Shown: one piece after another, positions 24,001 to 34,989 of the stretch
Numbering within the stretch: position 1 is the stretch's first letter
Layout of the letters: each line of letters opens with the position of its first letter
Origin: Galeopsis tetrahit
Lineage: Eukaryota; Streptophyta; Magnoliopsida; Lamiales; Lamiaceae
Assembly (NCBI GenBank): GCA_963675135.1
Contig: OY776122.1
Location: 15,794,881 to 15,858,880 of the forward strand
Reading direction: 5' to 3'
Length of the DNA: 64,000 nucleotides
Notes under the pieces: generated by a model
Told to the model about the DNA's origin: nothing
What the model saw: only the letters and a program-made list of their open reading frames with translations
Database searches by the model: none
Program-made: the position numbers and the translations under genes

Positions 24001-24141
24001 GAGAATGGAGAACCTGATTACAAAGAGATTGGTAACATAATTGCTGAGATCATTAGAGATGAAGGTATCACTGATCATCAACATATGATGGATATCAAGC
24101 AAGGCTTTATGTTGCATTCAGAATCTGAAGAAAGAAGATGA
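21022..24141 (+). pseudogene. Third ORF of element A (env-position, coiled-coil protein)
   Basis: ATG at 21022. One frame runs 1,040 codons to TGA at 24139-24141, with only two internal stops, TGA 21595-21597 and TAA 23776-23778; both are single in-frame codons and the frame does not change. The first ~190 residues contain YLQLEGDNN...SMLSGHKVSITREILEIML, similar in pattern to the plant transposon protein domain found in retroelement ORFs (Transposase_32-like; my assignment, uncertain). Next is a Ser/Pro/His-rich linker (about 21860-22370), an acidic segment, then long coiled coils (about 23000-23420) and a Lys/Glu-rich tail with basic clusters such as KKKRK-like QKKRKL. I see no signal peptide or clear membrane helix. 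It occupies the position of the Sirevirus env-like gene, but envelope function is not supported by sequence. Element B retains only scraps. Confidence 0.75.
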
Positions 24142-24353
24142 AGGATAAGCTCACAAGATAACATTTCTTAACCCTAATTTTTATTTCTATATTTTCTGTT
24201 TATTTCATATTTTGTTAGTATGTGTAATATGTGCATTATCTGATCTAAATATGATTATAAATATGAATCTGGAATTTTGAAATGATGAACTGTTATGATA
24301 GACTACATACTTAACTACTGATTTATTAACATTTAAGTAGTTTTGGCTTCATC

Positions 24354-24366
24354 AAAAAGGGGGAAA
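24354..24366 (+). other. Polypurine tract of element A
   Basis: AAAAAGGGGGAAA lies one base before the 3' LTR. It would prime plus-strand synthesis during reverse transcription. Confidence 0.9.
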
Positions 24367-24367
24367 T

Positions 24368-25733
24368 TGTTGGGATATGAATCCTTGAAACAATGTTCTA
24401 ATTGATGATTGTATGTTTTGATGGCCAAAAGCAACTTAAAGTTAGTAATATATGTGGTTCTAAGTCATCTTAACTAAGTCATCTGAAATAAGTTTACTGA
24501 TCTTATATGAGTTACTGATCTTATTGTGTTTACTGATCTGATATATGAACTGTTAGGAACTAAGCTGATGTTTTGTATTGTATAGACAGCTTATAGTATA
24601 GGACTTAAATATACTCATCTGTATATAGTTCAGTTGATGTATAGATAGGTTTTATATATGTAAAGTTGTATTTTATTGTAATCAGCATTGTAAAAGTTCA
24701 GAACAATAGTTTAGAACACTAGATTAGAAGAAGATCAGAAGACTAATGAAGACTCAGAAGACTACTTCAGAATAAGAAGACTTCAAAGAAGAGTTGAAGA
24801 GAAGTTTAGAAGAATTCTGGAGAAGTGCAGAACAGTTTTGAGAACTGTGCTGACTGGCTCAGAACAGTAAAAATCAGAACAGTAAGTTACTGTGCTGATT
24901 TGGTGAATTTGAAGAATAAGTTTGGATAACTTATTTAAAGAGTAACTGAAGATATATTTGAAGATATGCTGACTTGGAATAAGAAGGAAGTTACAAAGTC
25001 GGTTACAAAAAGGAAGTTACAAAAACAGTTTTAGAGTTAGTTGAGAGTTAGTTCACAAACTGCTAACTGTCATACTAAGTTCTATAAATACTGTATGATC
25101 TCCTACTGCTGAAGACGACTGAACAATTACTGATCTTAGAAGAATTCAAGAGCAAGTCTACAAGCAAGAACTCACAGAGTTAAGGAAATCGAACTAAGGA
25201 GAAGCCACTGAATTGAAGAGAAGAAATCAAAGGCTACTCAAAGAGAAGTTTTACTTTTCAGTTTTAAGTTTGTATTGTTGTAAACAAGTGTGCTAGTTAC
25301 TTGTAGAATTACTAGTAGATCGAAGATACACTTGGGAGTGTAATCGAAAAGATCAAAGTCTTAATCTTGGGACTTTAAGCCACAAGAAACTCAAGGAAGA
25401 GTTAATAAAACATCACAACTGGGATTGTGAGAGTGGATGTAGACTTATTGGTCGAACCACTATAAAATTCTGTGTTCTTTACTTTTTTGTTTGATATTTG
25501 ATTAATATTTGTTTAAACAAGAACAGTAGAATTTACTAAGTAAAGATCTGATTAAAAGTTGAGTATAAAACTAAAACTGGAAGTACTGATCTGACTCAGT
25601 AAGAACAGTACTATTCAGAACACTATTCCGCATTATAAACTCTGATATTTTGAAAGATTTTTGAAAGTCTATTCACCCCCCCCCCCCTAGACTTTCTTAG
25701 CTTACTCAATCTTAACTCAACTTGGGACCAACA
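24368..25733 (+). repeat. 3' LTR of element A
   Basis: 1,366 bp, same ends as the 5' LTR. About a dozen differences from it by eye, including a longer C run near 25676-25687 and several single transitions. Followed directly by the target duplication ACCGC. Confidence 0.95.
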
Positions 25734-27715
25734 ACCGCTTTGTGTATGAACATGAGCAACCAGATGCTCAATATGTATTCCAATTGATATACAATAATCG
25801 TTGAAAGTCTAAGATGAAAATTCACCAGTATTATCAAGACGGATTATCTTAATTGCATTATCAGGAAACTGTGCTCGCAATCATATTATTTGTCCCAGTA
25901 ACTTTGCAAAAATCAAATTGTGAGATAGCAATAAGTATACATGTGACCACTTAGTCGATGCATCAATCAAAATCATATACAAATGGTCCACTTGGCGGGT
26001 GTATATGTTTTCATATATCCCCTTGAATTCGTTACAAGAATATAAGATTTCCATGCTCAACTTTAGCTGGTGGTGGTCTTAGAATTAATTTTCCCTGTGA
26101 ACAAGCAACACACGAAAATTCATTGGGATGCAGTATTTTCCGATTTTTCAATGGATGTCCACATGAATTTTCTACAATTTTTTGCATAATTATAGAACCG
26201 GGATGGTCAACCGGTCATGCCAAACATTAAATTCGGTAGTGATCTTTTGGTTTACTACGGCATAAATTTCATTGTTCTTATGCTCGTGTAATATAAACCC
26301 GATGACAAAGCGGGTAATTTCTCCAACATACATTTATTTCCTGCAACAATTGTAGTAATATTAAGATACTCAATATTGCCTTCATTTGTAGTCTCAAGAT
26401 GATATCCATTCAAACGAATATTTTTATAACTTAATAAGTTTCTTTGAGACTTTCAAGAGAATAATGCATCATTGATAATAAATTTTGTCCCTCCCGGTAA
26501 TAGAATAGTGGATCTTCCAAAGCCTTTATACATTTGCTTATCTCCATTTATATGTGAGAACAATTTCTTATTGTTGAATATAATGTGCATTGTAGCACTA
26601 TCCACGAGACATAGATCTCCACATTCTTCCTTAAATGTTGATGCCATACCATTTTCCATTTCAAAAAATACAAAAGTAAGAAATTTACAATCTAATTATT
26701 TTAAAATGTAATAGGCTAATAGTCATTTATATTATAAAGGATAAAAATACTAAAACACTGCATAACATAAAAAAAAATAAACATTGAATAATAGATTATC
26801 GAAGGAAATTATATTTGAATATTATAAACTCTAATTACCACCTTCAAGTGGGCAAGGTAATCAGCAACATCAAATTTTGTTATGTCAAACATCTTATCGA
26901 ATTCACTATTCACACAATTTGTTTCAAACCTTTTCTCTTTTCCTTTAATGTACATAAATTTATTTTCCCTTTTTAGGACCTTTAAAATTCGAACGAGTAT
27001 TATAATCATTTAAAAATCTGTTTCGGTCAAAACCGCGTCCGGGACCTAAGTTTTCATCAAAAACTCATTATTTTACCCAGCCACCAAGAGACATGAAAGT
27101 AGTTCAAAATATTTAGTAAACCCTTCTCACGATATTGTTGTTGTAATATCACATTAGAATCATGAAATGTGGAGAATGTCTTTAATTGAGAAGTGATTCT
27201 GAACATAGTTAAAATATGTATTCACTCACGGATTTATAATCATATATTTATTTAAGATTTATCCACAATTAAAGTGGATCTTTCACCGTGAGGTATTCAA
27301 CTTTCAGTCCTTCATCAAGATAGTGGCAAATGAAAATCATATCTTTTGGCCTTTGGTCGTATATTTTTATTATATGCTTGATTTGCCACTTTTATGGAAT
27401 CCCCAAGACCCATGGCATCCAAATGAATTTCAACATCAAGAATTCATTACAATTTTTTTCAGTAATATCAATAGCCACAAATTTAAGTTTTGTCAAGTTC
27501 GACATGTTGAAAACTATCAAATAGACAAGAGATTGATTAATTGTAAAAATAACATAATCATCAAAATAGTAATGAAATAAGAGGTGACAAATAAACACTG
27601 TTAGATAATAGTTTATAAACATTTTGATACATACCTCCATACAATACCTGAAATTTATCACTATATACATTTTGTCGGTAGAAATATTTTACGAGCTTCG
27701 TGTTGATAACGTGTT
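25734..27715 (-). pseudogene. Old minus-strand Ty1/copia gag-protease-integrase remnant (upstream half)
   Basis: Minus-strand reading shows, from 27507 downward, the copia gag start (MSNLTKLKFVAIDI), then gag-like fragments at 26809-27009 (FDITKFDVADYLAHL). The stretch 26453-26659 has the protease-region text ECGDLCLVDSATMHII and LLPGGTKFIINDALFS. Fragments of GAG-pre-integrase and the integrase core follow down to 25734 (IIRLD near 25840). Frames are repeatedly broken. The other half lies at 9650-10737, so element A landed in this old element's integrase. The motif TTATCAACACGAAG just upstream of gag (about 27694-27710, minus strand) is a likely primer-site region. Confidence 0.8.
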
Positions 27716-27985
27716 GTGAAACAACTTAAAAGTATATCATATGTTAAATAAGTGAACAAGATGTAGAGATAATATATAATTATTTTATTCCACTTCAAGT
27801 GATTACTATAACATTTGCACCCCTATTTATAGGTCTTAATACAAGCTTGAGAAGATGAAATGAGAGGTGCACTATAAATGTAGGTACATGAACAACCAAA
27901 GGACACACAGTGGATATTAAGGAGGAAGTAATGGACATTTATACAAATAAATAATATTCATAACCGATTCTCCTTTTATTTGGGC
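27716..27985 (-). repeat. Probable 5' LTR of the old minus-strand copia element
   Basis: It lies directly upstream of the old copia primer-site region. In minus-strand sense it contains GACCTATAAATAGGGG (about 27820-27836), a good TATA region. The LTR ends just before ACACGTTATCAACACG. The outer boundary and the partner LTR were not found, so limits are approximate. Confidence 0.4.
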
Positions 27986-27998
27986 GACTGAGATAATA

Positions 27999-28258
27999 CT
28001 ACTCCCTTCGTTCCATAATTAATTTAATATATAGATGAACACACATATTTAAAAAAAAAGTGTAATAATAAGTAGAATTTTTAGGAGTAAATTTGTAAAC
28101 TTTATGTATAAACTATAAAGTAAAGAAATGTGTTGAATTATGTGTATGTATAATATAAAATAATGACATTTGTATAAAATTGAGTATTTTGTGAGGATGA
28201 AGTTTATAAAGAGTTTTTCATTTTAAGTATGTGAAGATAATTGCGGAACGACTAAAAA
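27999..28258. mobile_element. Degenerate Stowaway-like MITE
   Basis: Starts TACTCCCTTCGTTCCATAATTA, a variant of the common CTCCCTCCGTCCC Stowaway end. A weak inverted partner, AATTGCGGAACGAC, lies at about 28240. AT-rich and non-coding between them. Ends are diverged, so limits are approximate. Confidence 0.35.
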
Positions 28259-28330
28259 AAGAATGTGTGAAAGTAATTGTGAACAGTATATTATACTAGA
28301 CAAACGATAGTAGCGAGGCATAATAATAGC

Positions 28331-29215
28331 CAAGGATGAAAATATCGCGGATATATCGCAAATTTGGATATTGCGATATGGATATTGGGGTCTAATGTAT
28401 TTTTTCCGAGTATCGCGGATATATCGCTAAATATCGATGTTGATATCGATATCGTTCAACCGTAGTGTAAAATTGGACGGGAATCGGAAAATATCGCGGA
28501 TATATCGCACAATATCGCAAAATCTGGAAAAATAGCAAACTTATTTAAAATTTTATTTTTAAATGTATAAAAAACATTTTATTATATTTTTAACAAAATA
28601 TATTCTCAATTCACCACATATATATTTAGTAATTTTTAAACATATGATGATAAGTGCATAACTATATCCAAAATATCTATAATGTGAATGTTGTTTGGAC
28701 AAAGATGTCATTTCACCTACAATATTTGAACCTCATAAGTCATCATTTTGATATTATAAATTGTATTTTATCATGTATATTTAATTATTTTGTATTGTAT
28801 TATGTTGTTAATTAATTTTCGCCAGTCATTATTCAATTGTATTTTATCAATGTTATTTGGTCAAAAATATCATTTCACCTACTATGTTTGAAGCCCATAT
28901 GTCATCATTTTGATATTAATTGAATTTTATCATGTATATTTAATCATTTTGTATTGTATTATGTTGTCAATTAGTTTTCATCAGCCAATATTTATATAAT
29001 TTATTATCTATATGCTTGTTTTAAACATATAATTTTATTAGTGTTTAAATGGAATACATGCATAATAGCATGTTATAATAATCCCTAAAATTTCAGGTTA
29101 AATTTTTGAGATTTTAATAAGATTTCCGTCATTTTTTTTATTTTTTTTGCGATATCGATATATCCAGCGATATATCCGTAAAACTAAGGTTGCGATATTG
29201 ATATTTTCATCCTTG
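28331..29215. mobile_element. Non-autonomous hAT element, 885 bp
   Basis: The left end CAAGGATGAAAATATC is repeated as its exact complement at the right end (GATATTTTCATCCTTG), and the arms carry many GATATATCGC motifs. Flanks are the identical 8-bp duplication ATAATAGC (28323-28330, 29216-29223). An 8-bp duplication and a CA...TG end fit hAT. The interior is AT-rich and holds no transposase. Two related ~70-bp stretches (CATTTCACCTAC, GTCATCATTTTGATATTA) occur at about 28709-28780 and 28870-28920. Confidence 0.85.
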
Positions 29216-29568
29216 ATAATAGCATATAGTGTAAGAATTGTATAACGGAGGTGTGCAGACCTCCAAAACGGAGGTGCAAATAGTCAGACTCATTAATAAA
29301 TTAATTATAAAGTAGGTTTTTTCCGTTTATAGCCCGGTTTTTATTTGGGGCGCGGCTAAAGGCACCCAAGGATACTATGAGTACACTCACGCGATGAGGA
29401 CACACACAAAACGGATGAGGACACCCACGTGGAAAACCCAAAAATAACCTTCTTATCTCAAACCCTTTATCTTCCTCCCATTCTCACATTTTAACACAGC
29501 ACCCACCTCCCCCTCCCTCCCAATCGGCGCCGCCACCACCACCCCTCCCTCCCTCCCAATCGGCGCCG

Positions 29569-29795
29569 CCGCCCACCACCCCTCCCTCCCTAGCGGCGCC
29601 GCTCTTCCCCTCCCCACGCGGCGACAGCGCCGCTTCACTCCCCACGTCGCCGCTTCGAACGTCGCCGCCGCTGCCCTCGATCGTCCGCCCACCACCCCTC
29701 CCTCCCTAGCGGCGCCGCTCTTCCCCTCCCCACGCGGCGACAGCGCCGCTTCACTCCCCACGTCGTCGTTTCGAACGCTGCCGCCCCTGCCCTCG
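29569..29795. repeat. ~113-bp GC-rich tandem duplication inside the MULE
   Basis: The block CGCCCACCACCCCTCCCTCC followed by AGCGGCGCCGCTCTTCCCC and ACGCGGCGACAGCGCCGC occurs twice in a row, starting near 29569 and 29682, with few differences. A shorter related block precedes it. This GC content is far above the surrounding AT-rich DNA. Confidence 0.75.
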
Positions 29796-29889
29796 TCCGC
29801 CAACGCCCTCGCCACTGTCCTTTTCAAGGTAGGTTTTTTAAAGTTTTTGAAAAATTCAGGAATGGTAGGAAAATTAGGGTTTTTAGAAG

Positions 29890-30195
29890 TTTGAGAATTA
29901 TTTTCGAACATATTGAGTTTGTTTTGGAAACATTTTCGAACAAAATCTGTGTTTGTTTTGAAAAAAAATTCGAACATTTTGTTCTTGTTTTTGAAAAAAT
30001 TTCGAACACTTTGTTCAAATTTTTTTTTTCGGACAAATTTAAGTTGTGTTGAATATTTTTTCGAACATATTGGGTTTGTTCATTAAAAAATTTCGAACAA
30101 CTTGAGTTTGTTGGGTAAAAATTTTCGAACAAGATGTCCAATTTTTTTTCGAACAAATGAAAGTTGTTCATGAATTTTTTTCGAACACATTGAGT
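29890..30195. repeat. Degenerate array of TTCGAACA motifs inside the MULE
   Basis: TTCGAACA or a one-base variant occurs about ten times, roughly every 25-45 bp, usually within TTTTTCGAACAnnnTGnnTTTGTT. Spacing is irregular, so it is a decayed tandem repeat of about 30-40 bp. Confidence 0.65.
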
Positions 30196-30425
30196 TTATT
30201 TTTGTTGATTTTTTGTGTTTTGTTGAAGAATAATGTTTGTTTTGGTGGTGGTGGAGATGATTCCGTCGTGAAATAGAAGCGGTGGGTGTACTCATCCGTC
30301 CGTTTTTAAAAAAAAAAGTGCAGAAAGGGTACAAACGTTATTTTGCATACCCCTTGTGTTAAAAAAAAATCCGGTGGGTGTACTCATAGGATCCTTCGGT
30401 GCATTTAGCCGCGCCCTTTTATTTG

Positions 30426-31721
30426 TTATTTGGAGTTGTTTGATTTAGGCCCACAAGATTCATTTTGTATAAGATTATTTTCAAGGCATATTTAATTTTG
30501 TGCCTAGTTTCTATTCCTATAATCCTATTTTCTACTCCGTATTTCCTAAATTTATAAGTCCCAAATTACTTAAGCTCAAATTGAGAATTGGCACGATCTT
30601 GTAGCTTATAACTTTTTAAGCTTTAAGAATTTACAACTATGGACTGTTGTGTAAACTACTGTGATAATATTATTTAATTTATCTTTCTTTTCTTGAAGTT
30701 TACTTGTATTTTATCCCCGAAATACGTGATTTATTGAATTCTTGCGCATGAATTAAAAAATATGAGAAATAACTAAAAAAAATTAGTAAAAATTGAGGAT
30801 AGGGCACGTGTATGGCGAAGAGTCAAGATCGTGTAGTGCGACGTGCAAACGAAATCCTGCCATGTAGGCCCGCCCGAATACCACTTCCTCAATAAAATTC
30901 ACGTGACACACCTTTTTATTAAATGAAAAATAAATACTACTCTCACTATTAAAATCATGTCTAAAAATTCAGGTTTTAAAGATAAAGTTGTCTATTGCAA
31001 AAAAATTATAATACCCTTGTAATAACAATTTTTTCTAGTCTCGTTATTAATTTGAATGACCAATTTATTAAAATAAGAACTGAACTTTGTATAACTGACT
31101 TCAGTGTAATAACAATATTTATAAGTACACCATAATTATTATAAATATTTTTAAGTAGCATAACTAATGATGATTATTTAACAATTAAAATCCAAGTTAG
31201 TAAGATAGATTATTCTAATATAGAAAAATAATTAGACTAATTAAACCTAAAATTAAATCTTATACGTAAGATAGATTATTCTAATATAGAAAAATAATTA
31301 GACTAATTAAACCTAAAATTAAATCTTATACGTACCCAAACATGTATTGAGAGCTTGACTAATTAACCCAAATAATAATAAATTGATATTAATTAAATAA
31401 TTGACAACTCAAGCACATACGATGAGATGTCCTTTTTGCTTGAGATATACCTCAAACTGGGCTGTTGGATTGAGACCGATTTATATATTTAAATACACAC
31501 AATGCCGAATATATTACTATATAATTAATTATGTGGCATGTACATAAATAATAAAATAAAATATGAAATGCAACAACCTATTCACATGCTAATGGCGTTA
31601 GAGAAGCACCTTGGTGCAGATAACAATTATTTTATTTTTTCTTGGAAACAATTTGTGTATTAAAAAATATTAATATTGTTCAACATACAAAATAAAAGAG
31701 TGTTTGGTTAAAAAAAAAACA
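30426..31721. other. AT-rich intergenic DNA
   Basis: No gene is visible. It contains one exact tandem duplication (separate entry at 31200) and poly-A-rich stretches. No terminal repeats were found other than those of the neighbouring elements. Confidence 0.55.
31200..31331. repeat. Exact 66-bp tandem duplication
   Basis: The unit GTAAGATAGATTATTCTAAT...AATCTTATAC occurs twice head to tail from 31200 and 31266, with no difference seen. It is AT-rich and non-coding, and recent because the copies are identical. Confidence 0.9.
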
Positions 31722-31886
31722 ATAAAAATGATAGTGAGTGTGAGAAGTATCTCGGTCGATAAGATTAGTTGAGATAGACCACTTGAAAAATTCAGGTGAC
31801 AAAGTTTAAGAGATTCAGTTGAGGTGAATTAGTTGATTTGATTTGAGGTTAGATTTGATGAAACTTCAGTCCATTTAGCTGAGTTG

Positions 31887-31968
31887 TTAATACGAGAAGG
31901 GTTCATAGACTTTGTTCAACAAAGTTGTCTTTTATGGTTTTAAAAGAGGTTTTCTCTGTTCAATGTTA
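31887..31968 (+). repeat. Left copy of an ~80-bp direct repeat flanking the CACTA element
   Basis: Starts TTAATACGAGAAGGGTTCAT and ends CAATGTTA at the CACTA terminus. It matches 40566-40647 with four differences in 82 bases. The last three bases (TTA) are the CACTA target duplication. Confidence 0.95.
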
Positions 31969-31984
31969 CACTACAAAAAACGCG

Positions 31985-32320
31985 GAGTTTGCCGACGGAA
32001 GGCTACCGACGGAATCCATTCCGTCGGCCGCCCCGACGGATCGCCGACGGAATTTTCGAAACGACTGACTCCCGACAGAATCCAAGATCCGTCGGGACCG
32101 TCCGACGGACTTCCCGACGGAATTCAGTTTCGCGGCCAAACGGTGTCGTTTAGCCTTACTTCCCGACGGATTATTTCCGTCGGCCGTTCAAATTTCGACT
32201 ACCGACGGAAAATATCCGTCGGTAGCCGACCCGCTTTGACTCACCGCCTCGGATACCACGGAAAAGACGCGTGTCATTAATATTCGCGTGCTATCGACGG
32301 AAATATCCGTCGGTAGCCAG
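31985..32320. repeat. Left subterminal CCGACGGA array
   Basis: About 15 copies of CCGACGGA or TCCGTCGG in both orientations, several arranged as close inverted pairs such as ACCGACGG...CCGTCGGT. In CACTA elements such subterminal repeats bind the accessory transposase (TNPA-type), which brings the ends together; binding here is inferred. Confidence 0.85.
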
Positions 32321-32780
32321 AATTTTTTTTTTAAATAAGAACTGCCTTCGGCAATTCTTCCTCATAAGAGAAAAAAAAAAATTCCTTTCGTCCCCCTCTC
32401 CCTGTTCATCTCCTGTTCTCTCCTCGTGGATTAGATTTTCTTGTGCGTGGTGCGTGGATTGATCGAGAAAGGGCATAACGATTATCTACTCCAATTTTCT
32501 TCAATTTAAACGGTACGTTTTATAAATTCTTAATTAATTTTAATTAAGTTATTGTATTATAAATTGCATGTTTATAATTATTATAAAACTGTTATTGAAT
32601 TATTATAAATTGCATGTTAGTTCGTATAAAATTTCATGTACGTAGTTGATGAATATATATGTATAATTAATTCAAATATATGTTAGTACGTGGATTATAT
32701 GTTTTTTATTGGTTAATTGTAATTAAAAATTGCATGTTAGTTCAAATATATAATGTAGTTCTTGTTAGTTCGTTTTGATA

Positions 32781-32876
32781 ATTAAACTAGGTTATTATTG
32801 TTGATTAAATTAGTAATTATTCTTATAATTAAACTAGGTTATTATTGTTGATTAAATTAGTAATTATTCTTATAAG
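32781..32876. repeat. 47-bp tandem duplication inside the CACTA element
   Basis: The unit ATTAAACTAGGTTATTATTG...TAATTATTCTTATA occurs at 32781 and again at 32828. It lies in the leader region upstream of the TNP1-like gene. Confidence 0.85.
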
Positions 32877-33118
32877 TAGGGGTGTTGTACGGTATGATTA
32901 ATATAATAATTATTGTTATTGTTTAAATTAAGTCATTATTAATTAGTTTGGTAAATTATTTATTTCATTAGTAACGTGATTTTGTTATTGATTAAATTAG
33001 GAAATTATTGACTTAAATTACTAAAATGTTATTAATTAAATTAGGAAATTATTGATTTCATTACTATATTAATTATTGATTAATTTATTATACTTTTAAA
33101 TTTTATTTATTAAAATAG

Positions 33119-34754
33119 ATGAGTCAAGATGCTAGTGGGGCCTCAGGATCTCGACGTAGGAGAACCTCACTTAGGCCTGTTGAGCCTGCTACGTTGACGT
33201 CGTCGGCATCCGTTCCACAGCATTCACCGCCGTCATCTCAGTCGTCGGCAGCTCGTCGACATCCCACGCGTGCCCGAGAAACCAGACTGAGAATATGGAT
33301 TGAAGATAATGTACAGTAAGTAATTAATTAAATAATTTTAAGGTTTAACAATATTTAATAGCATCAATTTTTGTACGTTTTTTAATTTATAATGTGTTTG
33401 TTTCTTAATATATATATAATGTCACAGCTTACTTCCTGGTAATGAGATATCGAAGATTTGCACTGAGGTGATTACTAAGTGCAAGATTGCTGCGAATGCC
33501 TACTCTTGGCTGAAGGTGCCGCAGACGAAAAAGGATGAATACTGGGAGGAATTTCAGGTATTTGAGTGCATTCAATTAAATATTAATAAACAATTTATTA
33601 TATATATTATTTGATAAATATGCTGATCGAATATGTGCAGAAACATGCTTATTGGCATAGGGAGTTTTTTTCGGACAACGATATCCACAGGCTCTGGGTA
33701 TCTTCATGTCAGTCTAGGTATAATGAGATTATGTACACCTGGAGGAATGCTTGGCGTAGTCGTGGCGTGGAGCAGACGACGTTGGGGGTGGACGATGGAG
33801 TCGACGTGTGGAACACGTTGACCACGTATTGGAGTAGCCCGGAGTACGTGCGGAAGTGTGCAACTGCTCGAGCCAACCGTAGAAGTGATGTGGGAGGTGG
33901 GATGTCAAGGCATCGGGGGGGGGGCCGATCCGCGTATGAGCACTCAATTGCTCTAGTAAGTGTTCACTAAATTTATTTCAATTATTTATATTATAATATT
34001 ATATAAAATAATTTTTATATGCTCATTTGGTACAAAATAGGAGCGGGATCTTGGGCGTGAACCCACTCACGTGGATCGGTTGAACGTTCTTCATCCGTTT
34101 GATCGAGATTCGCAGACGTCCACATATGGACGCACTACTGAGCTTCACGTAAGTTTAATTAAACTGTGATGTGTTTTTTAATATTTAATTAATTAAATGT
34201 ATTGAACTATGTATTAATTTAATATTTTTGTAATTATGTAGTTGAATGTGAACCGGAGGATTGCAGAGGCGACGACACAGGCTTCTGCTGATGAAGCCGG
34301 GCCCAGCGCCGCCCCTCCGCCTGATCTTAACCGGATTTACCTGGAGGAGGCCCCGGCTGATCGAGGACGGGTCCTTGGCCTTGGCCGGATGAGCCGCTCA
34401 GTGAGAGCTGCGTCGTCCAGTTCGTCCCAGCGTGCATCGCAGGCCTGTGTATCCTCCACTGCTGTTCCGGACCCGAACGTAGTACACATGATGAACCACT
34501 ACTTCCGACAGCTAACTGACACTATGGGTCGATCGTTGGGGATGTCTTCTGAACAAATAAATACATGTTTTGAACAGGCGATGAGCGTTCCCCCTCCGCC
34601 TTTCGATGCTCCGGTTGGTCCAGTTCCCCCTCCGCCTTTCGATGCTCCGGTTGGTTCAGTTCCCCCTTTCAATGCTCCAGATGCAGAGGCAGACGACGAC
34701 GGCTTGGATTTCATTGGTGGTGGTGATGATGAGTTTTTTCCGTATAATGGTTGA
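33119..34754 (+). CDS. TNP1/TNPA-like CACTA transposase (Transposase_24 family)
   Basis: Five exons: 33119-33315, 33428-33557, 33641-33955, 34041-34148 and 34242-34754, totalling 1,263 bp (420 residues). All introns are GT-AG and short (about 80-110 bp), and every phase fits. The N-terminus is basic and Ser/Pro-rich (GSRRRRTSLRP). The central region has the plant Ptta/En/Spm pattern (WLKVPQTKKDEYWEEF, KHAYWHREFFSDNDIHRLW, TWRNAWRS, WNTLTTYWSSPEYVRKC). An Arg/Gly-rich stretch and a proline-rich repeat (PPPPFDAPVGPV) precede an acidic C-terminus. In this superfamily the protein binds subterminal repeats and aids transposition. ATG is the first in this frame after the leader. No defects seen. 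Confidence 0.85.
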
Positions 34755-34989
34755 TGTTTGAACTATTTATTTTTCTGTCGAACTATTTAATTTTCCGTCG
34801 AACTATTTATTTTTTCTGTCAAACTATTTAATTTTTCGTTGGACATATTTATTTCGGTTGATCGATGTTTGTCAATGGATTGTTTATTTATGTTATTTTT
34901 TTTAATTTATACATAATACATAATTTTTCGTTAGATTTTGGTATAAAGTAAAGTATTTTTTATTTTATTTTTTCGATTTTTATTTTATC

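Larger units (their letters stand above)
10738..25733 (+). mobile_element. Element A: Sirevirus-type Ty1/copia retrotransposon
   Basis: A full-length element flanked by the 5-bp duplication ACCGC (10733-10737, 25734-25738). Order: 5' LTR 10738-12102, tRNA-Met-type primer site, gag, pol (protease, integrase, RT, RNase H), a long spacer with PPT-like motifs, a third ORF, the PPT and the 3' LTR 24368-25733. The order integrase before RT marks Ty1/copia. The long gag with coiled-coil regions, several AGGGGGA motifs after pol and an extra 3' ORF are features known for the Sirevirus lineage. LTR differences are about a dozen by eye over ~1,365 bp, so it inserted before element B. Coding regions carry stops and a solo LTR interrupts RT, so the copy cannot move on its own. 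Confidence 0.95.
29348..30416. mobile_element. Complete non-autonomous MULE, 1,069 bp
   Basis: Left end GGGCGCGGCTAAAGGCACCC; right end in complement GGGCGCGGCTAAATGCACCG. The similarity continues for about 40 bp on each side (AAGGAT...CTATGAGTACAC). Flanks are the perfect 9-bp duplication TTTTATTTG (29339-29347, 30417-30425), which is diagnostic of Mutator-like elements. The interior has a GC-rich half (29485-29830) and an AT-rich half with TTCGAACA repeats. There is no transposase. The long open minus-strand frames inside come from low-complexity sequence. Confidence 0.93.

Noticed and set aside
29453..29977. 174-codon minus-strand frame in the MULE
   Set aside because: It is produced by the GC-rich tandem repeats (Ala/Gly/Arg-rich) and crosses low-complexity sequence; no domain match.
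29890..30195. TTCGAACA array as a heat-shock element cluster
   Set aside because: Heat-shock elements need nGAAnnTTCnnGAA spacing; here the TTCGAA units are 25-45 bp apart and irregular.
29824..30334. Minus-strand frames rich in FFKN/CSKF repeats
   Set aside because: These are translations of the TTCGAACA/poly-T array rather than a protein.
31985..32320. CRISPR-like regularly spaced repeats
   Set aside because: CCGACGGA units are short, irregular and in both orientations at CACTA ends, in a plant genome; they are subterminal transposon repeats.
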